DNA of 7,457 nucleotides, from contig JAAVGX010000087.1 of NCBI GenBank assembly GCA_014800065.1, forward strand, positions 1 through 7,457. Direction: 5' to 3'. The notes under the pieces were generated by a model. It searched no databases and had not been told where the DNA came from. It saw only the letters and a list, made by a program, of their open reading frames with translations. This stretch comes from Bacteroidales bacterium (GTDB lineage Bacteria; Bacteroidota; Bacteroidia; Bacteroidales; Muribaculaceae). The translations under genes were made by a program, and so were the position numbers. Every line of letters begins with the position of its first letter. Position 1 is the stretch's first letter. Below, in pieces: positions 1 through 7,091 of the stretch.

Positions 1-447
1 ACTGATTTGGACAATGGCAAGGAAGCGGAATTTCATCAGGGTCCTATCGGTCCCATCATGATGGCATCGTGTTCGATTCCCATTGTGTTCAAACCTGTTG
101 AGATTGATGGTGTTTATTATGTTGACGGAGGCGTGCTCCGAAACCATCCTGCATGGATGTTGCGCGACAAGTGCGAGACTCTGATTGGCATAAATGTTAG
201 TCCGCTCAGGCAGGGGGGCAGGTACCGCTCGATATTAGATGTGGCTCTTAGAAGTTATAATCTGATGGCGAAGGCTAATCAGAAGGTTGACATGGACTTA
301 TGCGATGTTTCAGTGGCAACTCCCGAGTTGACGAATTTTGCTGTTTTTGACTTAAGCAAGATCAAGGAGGTATTTATCAGCGGTTATGTTCATACCCGAA
401 AGGCACTTCAGGAGGCCGGGCTATGGAATCCTAATAAAGAAGAGTGA
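1..447 (+). CDS. Patatin-like phospholipase, C-terminal part (5' truncated by window edge)
   Basis: This is the C-terminal 148 residues of a patatin-family (RssA-like) serine acylhydrolase, a group that cleaves acyl esters of lipids with a Ser-Asp dyad. The frame is open from base 1, so the real start and the nucleophile motif (GxSxG) lie upstream; a TTG at 7 is not a credible start. What is visible is the characteristic block with ASCSIPIVFKP followed by an aromatic-rich strand and VDGG, whose Asp (codon 124-126) should be the catalytic aspartate, then NHP. No membrane segment is seen in the visible part, which fits a cytoplasmic or peripheral enzyme. The gene ends in TGA overlapping the ATG of the GH13 gene by one base, so it belongs to the same operon. 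Family assignment is firm; the physiological substrate cannot be told. Confidence 0.88.
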   Translation, partial: TDLDNGKEAEFHQGPIGPIMMASCSIPIVFKPVEIDGVYYVDGGVLRNHPAWMLRDKCETLIGINVSPLRQGGRYRSILDVALRSYNLMAKANQKVDMDLCDVSVATPELTNFAVFDLSKIKEVFISGYVHTRKALQEAGLWNPNKEE

Positions 448-2150
448 TGAAGGAAAAACCAATCATTTATCAGCTGCTTCCGCGATTGTTCACCAATTAC
501 TGCGAGAATCCGGTGCCTAATGGTTCGCTTGAGCAAAACGGAAGTGGCAAGTTAAACGATATAAACGAAAATATTCTATTTTCCATCCGAGATCTTGGTG
601 CTACCCATGTGTGGTACACCGGAGTGATTGAGCATGCACACAATGCTGATTACAGACGATTCGGAATTCGGCGGCACAATCCTCATGTTATAAAAGGAAA
701 TGCCGGGAGTCCGTATGCCATAACGGATTATTACGACATAAATCCCGACTTGGCTGTGAGTGTTCCGCATAGAATGAAGGAGTTTGAAGCCTTGGTGGAT
801 CGCACTCATAAATGCGGCTTGAAGGTTATCATAGATTTTGTACCCAATCATGTGGGGCGTGAGTATTTTTCAGATGTGAAGCCCAAAGGGATTGATGATT
901 TGGGTGCACACGATAACTCCGAGATGTTCTTTGCGCCCAATAATAATTTTTATTATATTACACGTCAGCAGTTTGCTCCTTCGTTCGATTTAGGTTCGGG
1001 TGATGAAGCGTATGTTGAGTTCCCGGCCAAGGCATCGGGCAATGATTGCTTTAACGCTTTTCCCGGTGTGAACGATTGGTATGAAACGGTAAAGCTCAAT
1101 TATGGAATTGATTATGGTGATCATAGCCGTCATTTCGACCCGATTCCCGACACTTGGTTCAAGATGCTGCATATTCTGCGATTCTGGGCTTCGAAGGGTG
1201 TTGACGGTTTCCGGTGCGACATGGCTTTTATGGTGCCTATTGAATTCTGGCATTGGGCTATTCCTCAGGTAAAGCAACATTATCCTGAAATAAAGTTCAT
1301 TGCAGAAATATACGACGTATCTCTCTACAGACCATTTCTGGACTATGGATGCTTTGACTATCTATATGACAAAGTAAATCTGTATGATACCCTTCGTGCC
1401 ATTGAGACCAATCAGCACTCGGCGGCTCGCCTGACCGGGAGTTGGCAGACAGTCGACGGAATTGGCGACAAAATGCTCAATTTCCTTGAGAATCATGACG
1501 AACAGCGATTTGCATCGGAGTTCTATGCCGGTGATGCTCATAAAGTTGTACCTTCGCTTGTGGTGAGCACTATGCTCAACACCGGGCCCATGATGATATA
1601 TTTCGGTCAGGAACTTGGAGAACAGGGTAGTGATTCCGAAGGATACAGCGGATATGACGGTCGCACGACAATCTTTGACTACTGGAGCCTGCGGTCTGTA
1701 AGAGCTTGGCTCAATGAGGGTAGGGCAGATGGTCGTCTTGACGCCGACACTGCACGGCTTCGCGAAACCTATCGCAAAATTTTGCGTATGGCCAACTCCG
1801 AAGCAGCTATTCGTGAGGGCAAGTTCTACGATTTGATGTATGTGAATCTACAGAATCCCGAGCTGAACCCTCACCGTCAGTTTGTGTTCCTGCGCAGTGC
1901 CAAGGATGCATTGCTGGTTATCCTTGTGAACTTTGATGACCACGATTGTCAAGCGGGTGTTAATATTCCCGAAGATGCGTTTGCATACACCGGATTTTCC
2001 GAAGGTGAATATATGAATGCCCGAGAACTGCTTACCGGCAAACGTGAAACAAAAACAATTTCCTCCTCCGAACCCTTCCGGGCGCATATTCCAGCCCACG
2101 GAGCGGCAATTTGGAAACTATTACGAAAAAACTATCAAACCAAAAAATAA
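447..2150 (+). CDS. GH13 alpha-amylase-family glycoside hydrolase, cytoplasmic
   Basis: This 567-residue enzyme has the four GH13 motifs in order: DFVPNH (Asp130), GFRCD with Arg256 and the nucleophile Asp258, FIAE with the acid/base Glu287, and ENHD with the transition-state stabiliser Asp351. The (beta/alpha)8 barrel should span about residues 5-450, with a long B-domain insertion (about 135-235) after the first motif. A C-terminal beta domain (about 470-560) contains LLVILVNFDD and ends in PAHGAAIWKL. The protein starts MKEKPIIYQLLPR with no signal peptide, so it should act on alpha-glucans or imported oligosaccharides inside the cell, unlike secreted SusG-type amylases. I chose ATG 447 because it forms TGATG with the upstream stop; a GTG at 444 is the alternative. 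Hydrolase versus transglycosylase and the exact GH13 subfamily cannot be settled from the motifs. Confidence 0.93.
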   Translation: MKEKPIIYQLLPRLFTNYCENPVPNGSLEQNGSGKLNDINENILFSIRDLGATHVWYTGVIEHAHNADYRRFGIRRHNPHVIKGNAGSPYAITDYYDINPDLAVSVPHRMKEFEALVDRTHKCGLKVIIDFVPNHVGREYFSDVKPKGIDDLGAHDNSEMFFAPNNNFYYITRQQFAPSFDLGSGDEAYVEFPAKASGNDCFNAFPGVNDWYETVKLNYGIDYGDHSRHFDPIPDTWFKMLHILRFWASKGVDGFRCDMAFMVPIEFWHWAIPQVKQHYPEIKFIAEIYDVSLYRPFLDYGCFDYLYDKVNLYDTLRAIETNQHSAARLTGSWQTVDGIGDKMLNFLENHDEQRFASEFYAGDAHKVVPSLVVSTMLNTGPMMIYFGQELGEQGSDSEGYSGYDGRTTIFDYWSLRSVRAWLNEGRADGRLDADTARLRETYRKILRMANSEAAIREGKFYDLMYVNLQNPELNPHRQFVFLRSAKDALLVILVNFDDHDCQAGVNIPEDAFAYTGFSEGEYMNARELLTGKRETKTISSSEPFRAHIPAHGAAIWKLLRKNYQTKK

Positions 2151-3094
2151 TGGACGCTTTTCTTCCCCCAGTAAAGATTTTCTCCGGCTCAGCTTCTCAG
2201 TACATGGCCGAAGAAATATGCAAAGAATTAGGATTGGAGCTCGGTAAGATGAAGATCGAGCATTTTGCGGATGGTGAGTTCGAAGTTTGCTTCGATGAAT
2301 CCGTTCGTGGTTGCGAGGTGTACCTGGTTCAATCCACCTTCCCTAACAGCGATAACTTGATGGAGCTTCTTCTGATGATTGATGCAGCCAAACGTGCATC
2401 CGCCAAGAGCGTCATCGCCGTGATGCCTTACTTCGGTTGGGCTCGTCAGGACCGCAAGGATAAGCCCAGAGTTTCCATCGCCGCCAAACTGGTGTCGGAT
2501 ATGCTGGTAACCGCCGGAGCTGACCGTGTGATCACCATGGATCTTCACGCCGATCAGATTCAGGGCTTCTTCAACATTCCTGTTGACCACCTCTATGCTT
2601 CTTCAGTGTTCATCCCCTACATCCAGAGCCTTGGTCTCGAGGATTTAGTGATTGCTACTCCCGACGTTGGAGGTGCAAAGCGAGCCAACAGCTACGCCAA
2701 ATACCTTGATGTACCCCTGGTGCTGTGCCACAAGCAACGAGCAAAAGCGAATGTAGTGGCTAACATGACCGTTATCGGCGACGTGAAGGATAAGAATGTG
2801 ATCCTTGTGGATGATATGGTGGACACCGCCGGTACCATTACCAAGGCTGCTAATCTGATGATGGAAAACGGAGCAAAATCGGTACGCGCGCTGGCTTCGC
2901 ATGCCATTATGAGCGACCCCGCCACCGAACGTGTTGATGATTCAGCACTCTGCGAAATGATTTTCACCAACTCCATACCCTATCGTAAGGACTGCAAGAA
3001 ATGCACCATCATCAGTGTAGCCCGCTTGTTTGCCGATACGATTCGCCGTGTTCATTCCAACCAGTCTATTTCATCCCAGTATTTGATTAAATGA
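2150..3094 (+). CDS. prs: Ribose-phosphate pyrophosphokinase (PRPP synthetase)
   Basis: It makes PRPP from ribose 5-phosphate and ATP, feeding purine, pyrimidine, NAD, histidine and tryptophan synthesis in the cytoplasm. The 314-residue length is normal for class I enzymes. Visible motifs are FSGSAS near the N-terminus; the FGWARQDRKDKPR region near residues 98-110; the signature DLHADQIQGFF (Asp131, His133); the flexible-loop HKQR, which keeps the Lys195 and Arg197 positions matching the catalytic Lys and Arg of the Bacillus enzyme; and the PRPP loop VDDMVDTAGT (about 220-229). ATG 2150 is the start because it overlaps the upstream TAA (TAATG) and gives the family-like N-terminus MDAFLPPVKIFSG; a TTG at 2111 would add 13 residues inside the GH13 gene. 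The coupled position within a glycosidase operon, with no visible promoter of its own, is noteworthy. Confidence 0.97.
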   Translation: MDAFLPPVKIFSGSASQYMAEEICKELGLELGKMKIEHFADGEFEVCFDESVRGCEVYLVQSTFPNSDNLMELLLMIDAAKRASAKSVIAVMPYFGWARQDRKDKPRVSIAAKLVSDMLVTAGADRVITMDLHADQIQGFFNIPVDHLYASSVFIPYIQSLGLEDLVIATPDVGGAKRANSYAKYLDVPLVLCHKQRAKANVVANMTVIGDVKDKNVILVDDMVDTAGTITKAANLMMENGAKSVRALASHAIMSDPATERVDDSALCEMIFTNSIPYRKDCKKCTIISVARLFADTIRRVHSNQSISSQYLIK

Positions 3095-4047
3095 AAATAG
3101 TCTGTCTGGACGCTTACTCACTCTATCCGGCCACCGATGCCCGATGGAGTGAGTTTGCACAATATGGCGATATCGAGGTTTACGACCGCACCGGAAAGGA
3201 TGAGATTGTGGAACGTGCTCATGATGCGGATGTTGTGCTTACCAACAAGGTGCCTCTGGATGTTGCCACGTTAGAGCGTTTGCCAAATCTAAAATTTATC
3301 TGCGTACTGGCCACGGGCTATAATATAATTGATATTGCTGCCGCTGCCCAACGCGGCATTCCGGTGAGCAATATACCTTCATACAGTACTGCATCAGTGG
3401 CTCAGCATGCTATTGCACTTCTGTTGGCCATCACCAACAGGGTAGAGGAGTATGCGGTGGCTAATCGGGATGGCCAATGGCAAGCTTGCGAAGATTTCAC
3501 CTTCCGTCGCCACAGTCTGACCGAATTAAGCGGCAAGAAATTCGGCGTGGTTGGCTTCGGTCACACCGGTCAGGCTACGGCAGCGATTGCTGCAGCTTTA
3601 GGAATGGAGAATCTGGTGTACACATCCAAGAGTCAGGATCAACTTCCTGCCGGCTATCGTAAGGTAACCCTTGATGAGCTTTTCAAAGAAGCAGATGTGG
3701 TGAGTCTGCATTGTCCGCTGACCGACACGACTCGTGGACTTGTGGACGCAGAGCGGTTGAAGCAGATGAAGCGCTCGGCAATCCTTATCAACACCTCTCG
3801 TGGCCCTGTTATCAATGAGAAGGATTTAGTGAAAGCCTTGAAAGAAGGGGAAATTGCCGCGGCCGGACTTGATGTGCTTTCCAAGGAACCTCCGGAGAAG
3901 GATAACGAACTATTCACCCTCGCTAATTGCTATATCACGCCCCACATAGCCTGGGCATCGGAAGAGGCCAAGGCGCGACTGTTTTCAATAGCAGTGAATA
4001 ATGTGGCCAACTACGTGGCTAATCATCCGAGTAATGTAGTGAATTGA
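3091..4047 (+). CDS. D-2-hydroxyacid dehydrogenase, glycerate dehydrogenase/hydroxypyruvate reductase type
   Basis: This is a 318-residue NAD(P)-dependent D-isomer-specific 2-hydroxyacid dehydrogenase. The Rossmann motif GFGHTG is at 155-160. The catalytic triad is visible as Arg237 (NTSRGP), Glu266 (KEPP) and His285 (TPHIAWAS). The HIAWAS context and overall length resemble glycerate dehydrogenases (hydroxypyruvate to D-glycerate) more than phosphoglycerate dehydrogenase, which often carries an extra ACT domain absent here. No signal or membrane segment is present, so it is cytoplasmic. Its ATG lies in ATGA, overlapping the prs stop by 4 nt, which implies coupled translation. Its last 25 nt overlap the 3' end of nrdG on the other strand, and a terminator follows 20 nt after the stop. 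The family is certain; the substrate is inferred and could be another 2-oxoacid. Confidence 0.93.
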   Translation: MKIVCLDAYSLYPATDARWSEFAQYGDIEVYDRTGKDEIVERAHDADVVLTNKVPLDVATLERLPNLKFICVLATGYNIIDIAAAAQRGIPVSNIPSYSTASVAQHAIALLLAITNRVEEYAVANRDGQWQACEDFTFRRHSLTELSGKKFGVVGFGHTGQATAAIAAALGMENLVYTSKSQDQLPAGYRKVTLDELFKEADVVSLHCPLTDTTRGLVDAERLKQMKRSAILINTSRGPVINEKDLVKALKEGEIAAAGLDVLSKEPPEKDNELFTLANCYITPHIAWASEEAKARLFSIAVNNVANYVANHPSNVVN

Positions 4048-4547
4048 TCTTCGTCGAAATCCATCATAACGACCCTGCCTTCCCGCAGGGTCGTTTTCAT
4101 ATCAATTATGCGCTGGTTGGAGGATCCTCGGAATCGAAGGTCGGTGTTGCGCAGCTTGCTGATAAACGGACCCTCCACAAGTACGTCGACATATTCCAAA
4201 AATCGGCGTTGTTCTTCGGAGCCGAAGCTGAGAAGATTTTCGATGGTGAATCCGGTGTAGCACCACAAGTTGATACCGCGGTCTTTAAGCGCCTTCACAA
4301 GCGGCAAGAGCTGAGGGGTGGAGTAGAGTGGGTCTCCTCCTGAGAGCGTGACAGGAAAGGCGTTAAAATCGACTATTTTCAATATCTCATCTACGTTCAT
4401 GGGAATTCCAGCATCGAAGGCCCATGATTGAGGATTGTGGCAACCGGGGCACTTGTGTTCACATCCGGCCACATATATAGAAGTACGCAACCCCGGTCCG
4501 TCGACCGAGGTTCCTTCAACAATTCGCAGAACGTTGATTTTATTCAT
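4023..4547 (-). CDS. nrdG: Anaerobic ribonucleoside-triphosphate reductase activating protein (radical SAM)
   Basis: This 174-residue protein is the radical-SAM activase that uses a [4Fe-4S] cluster and S-adenosylmethionine to create the glycyl radical on NrdD. The cluster motif CEHKCPGC supplies Cys29, Cys33 and Cys36 (CX3CX2C, preceded by VAGC). The SAM-binding SGGDP lies at 69-73 and the family block GSSNQRIID at 141-149. ATG 4547 was chosen because the protein then begins MNKINVLRIVEGTSVDGPG, as the family does; upstream codons in this frame only shadow nrdD. The start lies within the end of nrdD (8-nt overlap), so translation is probably coupled. The C-terminal tail after residue 150 contains the antisense terminator hairpin and the 25-nt overlap with the dehydrogenase gene. 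No convincing minus-strand terminator is visible after its stop. Confidence 0.96.
   Translation of the reverse strand: MNKINVLRIVEGTSVDGPGLRTSIYVAGCEHKCPGCHNPQSWAFDAGIPMNVDEILKIVDFNAFPVTLSGGDPLYSTPQLLPLVKALKDRGINLWCYTGFTIENLLSFGSEEQRRFLEYVDVLVEGPFISKLRNTDLRFRGSSNQRIIDMKTTLREGRVVMMDFDEDQFTTLLG
4068..4097 (+). terminator. Intrinsic terminator of the plus-strand operon, inside nrdG
   Basis: An 11-bp perfect stem (AACGACCCTGC at 4068-4078 with GCAGGGTCGTT at 4085-4095) closes a 6-nt loop and runs into TTTT at 4094-4097. It begins 20 nt after the dehydrogenase stop. On the minus strand the same stem is followed by ATGATGG, so it should act only on plus-strand transcripts. It encodes NrdG residues 151-160. 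Confidence 0.85.
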
Positions 4548-6747
4548 GTACCACACGATCGTTAAGTTCGGCCAGCTTGGCGCTGTTCCAACGGTCTGTA
4601 GTGCCGACCAGATAACCGGTGATGCGCTGAAGACGGTCGATGTTGTGTGAGTGGCATTTGGGGCAACTTTCCAGGTTATCGGTAGCGTCTTCGTAACCAC
4701 AATCCATGCAGCGGTTGCGGTTGTGATTGACGGATCCGTAACCGATATTGTATTTGTCGATCAGATCTACTATGGCAGAAATAGCCTCCGGATTATGAGT
4801 TGCATCTCCGTCGATTTCCACATAGAAAATATGTCCGCCGCGGGTTAGGTCATGGTATGGCGCCTCAACCTGTGCCTTGTGCTGAGGAGAACACTTGTAG
4901 TATACGGGCACATGATTGGAGTTGGTGTAGTAAATCTTATCCGTGATTCCGGGGATAACACCATATTTCTTACGGTCGCGAGCGGTGAACTTACCCGATA
5001 AGCCTTCGGCGGGAGTGGCAAGCACTGAGAAATTGTGGCTGTATGCATCCGAGAACTCGTTGACACGGTCGCGCATATGGGTAATAATTTTCAGTCCGAG
5101 TTCCTGAGCCTCCTCGCTCTCGCCATGATGTTTGCCGATAAGAGCCACCAAGCATTCTGCCAAGCCGATAAAACCTATACCCAGAGTACCCTGATTGATT
5201 ACGGGTTCAATGGATTCGCCGGGTTTAAGCTTATCGCCACCAATCCAGAGTTTGGACATCAGCAATGGGAATTGCTTTGCGAGTGCTGTTTTCTGGAAAT
5301 TGAATCGGTCGTTTAGCTGACGTGCGGTGACATCGAGGATATTGTCGAGTTTACGGAAAAACTCGGCTACGCGTTCCTCTTGAGTGAGGATGTCACGGCA
5401 TTCAAGAGCCAGACGTACAAGATTCACTGTAGAGAATGAGAGATTGCCGCGTCCAACAGAGGTCTTGTCACCATACCGATTTTCAAAAACGCGTGTGCGA
5501 CAACCCATTGTAGCAACTTCATTCATGTAGCGTTTAGGGTCGGCAGCGTCCCATTTTTCGTGGCGGTTAAATGTCGCGTCAAGGTTGACAAAGTTGGGGA
5601 AGAAACGTCGTGCTGTCACCTTGCACGCAAGGCGATAGAGATCGTAGTTGGGGTCGTCGGGCAGATAGTTTACGCCACGTTTTTTCTTCCAAATCTGAAT
5701 TGGGAAAATGGCTGTAGCTCCATTACCAACGCCTTCATAGGTAGAGCGGAGTAGTTCTCGGATGATGCAACGCCCTTCGGCAGAAGTGTCCGTGCCATAA
5801 TTAATAGAGCTGAACACAACCTGATTTCCGCCACGGCTATGGATGGTATTCATATTATGAATAAAAGCCTCCATAGCCTGATGTACTCGGCTTACAGTGC
5901 GGTTTATAGTGTGCTGAAGCATACGGTCATCACCTTCCAAACCTTCAAGGTCCTTCTTGAGGTAGTCCTTGAATTCCATATTCTTGAAGTTGGACAGGTC
6001 ACGTCCGGTCAGTGATTCCAGGTTCTTGACCTCTTCCATATAGGAAGCTCGCACGAATGGAGCGAGGTAGAAATCGAAGGCCGGAATTGCCTGCCCTCCG
6101 TGCATTTCATTCTGAGCCGTTTCCAGACTGATGCAGGCTATAGTGCTGGCAGTTTCGATACGTTTGGCGGGACGTGACTCACCATGTCCGGCAATGAATC
6201 CCTCCTGCAGGATATGGTTCAAGGGATGCTGAACGCAGGTAAGACTCTTGGTAGGGTAGTAGTCTTTGTCGTGAATATGAAGGTAGTTGTGGCGAATAGC
6301 CTCCTTAGCCTCTTCGGTGAGCAGGTAATCGTCCACGAAGGGTTTGGTGGTTTCACTGGCGAACTTCATCATCATACCTGCGGGAGAGTCGGTATTCATA
6401 TTAGCGTTTTCGCGAGTGATATCGTTGTTTTTTGCCTCAATAATTTCAAGGAACACTTCTCGTGTCTTGGCCTTACGGGCAACGCTGCGTTGATTACGGT
6501 AGGCGATATATTTACGAGCCACCTCCTTGCGGGGACTTGCCATTAGTTCAACCTCCACCATATCTTGAATGTCTTCCACCGACATCCGTTCCTTGCCATA
6601 TGCGCTAATGCGGTCCACGATTTTTTGGATAAGAGCTTCATCTTCTCCCTTTTCGGTGGTAAGCATAGCCTTACGGATTGCCGCTTTGACCTTCTCTTCG
6701 TTATATCCGGACACACGTCCGTCGCGTTTTACTACAACTTGTATCAT
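4540..6747 (-). CDS. nrdD: Anaerobic (class III) ribonucleoside-triphosphate reductase
   Basis: It reduces ribonucleoside triphosphates to deoxyribonucleotides without oxygen, using a glycyl radical. The 735-residue protein opens with an ATP-cone allosteric domain (about 1-92, starting VVKRDGRVSGYNEEKV). The catalytic barrel follows, with Cys171 in SLTCVQHP and Cys416 in MGCRTRV as the likely active-site cysteines and SRGGNQVVFSSINYG at about 304-318. Asn435 in GRGNLSF resembles the asparagine of formate-using enzymes, though that assignment is inference. Near the C-terminus a zinc site is formed by Cys680, Cys683, Cys695 and Cys698, and the radical loop RITGYL places the radical on Gly711. 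All key residues are present, so the gene looks intact. ATG 6747 gives the expected start; the leader is short and lacks a Shine-Dalgarno sequence. nrdG follows with an 8-nt overlap. Confidence 0.98.
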   Translation of the reverse strand: MIQVVVKRDGRVSGYNEEKVKAAIRKAMLTTEKGEDEALIQKIVDRISAYGKERMSVEDIQDMVEVELMASPRKEVARKYIAYRNQRSVARKAKTREVFLEIIEAKNNDITRENANMNTDSPAGMMMKFASETTKPFVDDYLLTEEAKEAIRHNYLHIHDKDYYPTKSLTCVQHPLNHILQEGFIAGHGESRPAKRIETASTIACISLETAQNEMHGGQAIPAFDFYLAPFVRASYMEEVKNLESLTGRDLSNFKNMEFKDYLKKDLEGLEGDDRMLQHTINRTVSRVHQAMEAFIHNMNTIHSRGGNQVVFSSINYGTDTSAEGRCIIRELLRSTYEGVGNGATAIFPIQIWKKKRGVNYLPDDPNYDLYRLACKVTARRFFPNFVNLDATFNRHEKWDAADPKRYMNEVATMGCRTRVFENRYGDKTSVGRGNLSFSTVNLVRLALECRDILTQEERVAEFFRKLDNILDVTARQLNDRFNFQKTALAKQFPLLMSKLWIGGDKLKPGESIEPVINQGTLGIGFIGLAECLVALIGKHHGESEEAQELGLKIITHMRDRVNEFSDAYSHNFSVLATPAEGLSGKFTARDRKKYGVIPGITDKIYYTNSNHVPVYYKCSPQHKAQVEAPYHDLTRGGHIFYVEIDGDATHNPEAISAIVDLIDKYNIGYGSVNHNRNRCMDCGYEDATDNLESCPKCHSHNIDRLQRITGYLVGTTDRWNSAKLAELNDRVVHE

Positions 6748-6776
6748 GGTGAATGTGATTACTGATTTTTCGACTG

Positions 6777-6809
6777 CAAAACTAAGAAAATTTATTCAGA
6801 AATCTGCAA
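6777..6809 (-). promoter_or_regulatory. Probable Bacteroidetes-type promoter of nrdDG
   Basis: On the minus strand, TAGTTTTG (6784-6777) matches the Bacteroidetes -7 consensus TAnnTTTG exactly. A TTG (6809-6807) lies 22 nt upstream as a -33 candidate, slightly wider than the usual spacing. Transcription would start near 6770, leaving a leader of about 20 nt before the nrdD ATG. The surrounding DNA is AT-rich. I found no obvious NrdR-box pair between this promoter and the gene. Confidence 0.65.
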
Positions 6810-7007
6810 TAAAAATCATTAAAAATATCTACATGTTTTCAAAATGGAAAACTTTTAGCGCCTCTGAAAATTTTAATTCGCTGGTTAGTAGGTATGTAGG
6901 CGATAGAAACGGAAAACTCCTTCGGGAAATATCTAAATTCAAATTTCATTTATGGTGTTTTTGTGTGTTAAAAGCTCATTTTATATTTTCCAATAGGATA
7001 ACCATAG

Positions 7008-7030
7008 AAATAGGGTATATATACCTATTT
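7008..7030. repeat. Near-perfect AT-rich palindrome
   Basis: AAATAGG (7008-7014) and CCTATTT (7024-7030) are exact inverted repeats around a G plus TATATATA, which is itself self-complementary. The whole is a palindrome apart from one extra G. It could be an operator for a dimeric regulator or a cruciform. It lies over 200 nt upstream of the nrdD promoter, so a direct role there is not evident. Confidence 0.5.
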
Positions 7031-7034
7031 ATAA

Positions 7035-7050
7035 AGGCGTTGATACGCCT
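7035..7050. repeat. Short hairpin AGGCGT-TGAT-ACGCCT
   Basis: A perfect 6-bp stem with a TGAT loop, 4 nt right of the AT-rich palindrome. On the minus strand it is followed by TTTAT, so it may be a weak terminator for anything transcribed leftward from the 7071-7310 frame. On the plus strand it has no T-tract. Function is not established. Confidence 0.4.
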
Positions 7051-7058
7051 CTAAAACC

Positions 7059-7091
7059 GGAGGGATTCAGTCAAGATCCTTCCTGTCTTGA
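7059..7091. repeat. Two mutually exclusive stems
   Basis: GGAGGGAT (7059-7066) can pair with ATCCTTCC (7076-7083), eight pairs with one G-T. TCAAGA (7071-7076) can pair perfectly with TCTTGA (7086-7091). They share bases 7071-7083, so only one can form at a time. The minus-strand open frame ends (TGA) at 7071. No tract of T follows either stem. Confidence 0.3.

Larger units (their letters stand above)
6748..7058. other. AT-rich intergenic region upstream of nrdD
   Basis: About 310 nt without a credible gene. It contains the nrdDG promoter near its left end and a palindrome and hairpin near its right end. A plus-strand frame runs through it from inside nrdD (6569-7054), but its extra part is rich in Lys, Ile and Phe with no recognisable motif and its start lies antisense to nrdD, so I do not call it. 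I saw no tRNA or known riboswitch. Confidence 0.6.

Noticed and set aside
444..446. GTG as start of the GH13 gene
   Set aside because: ATG at 447 is adjacent, gives the same frame and forms the typical TGATG coupling junction.
2111..2149. TTG start extending prs by 13 residues
   Set aside because: The extension lies inside the GH13 gene, and ATG 2150 overlaps the upstream stop and gives the usual PRPP synthetase N-terminus.
3980..4023. Minus-strand terminator after nrdG
   Set aside because: Only a 4-bp GCCA/TGGC pairing is visible and no T-tract follows, so no terminator is called.
6918..6927. TCC-TTCG-GGA hairpin with a UUCG-type loop
   Set aside because: The stem is only 3 bp and does not extend, so it is likely chance.
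6569..7054. 161-residue plus-strand frame running from inside nrdD into the intergenic region
   Set aside because: Its first third is antisense to the well-supported nrdD, the remainder is AT-driven Lys/Ile/Phe-rich sequence with no motif, and no promoter or start context supports it.
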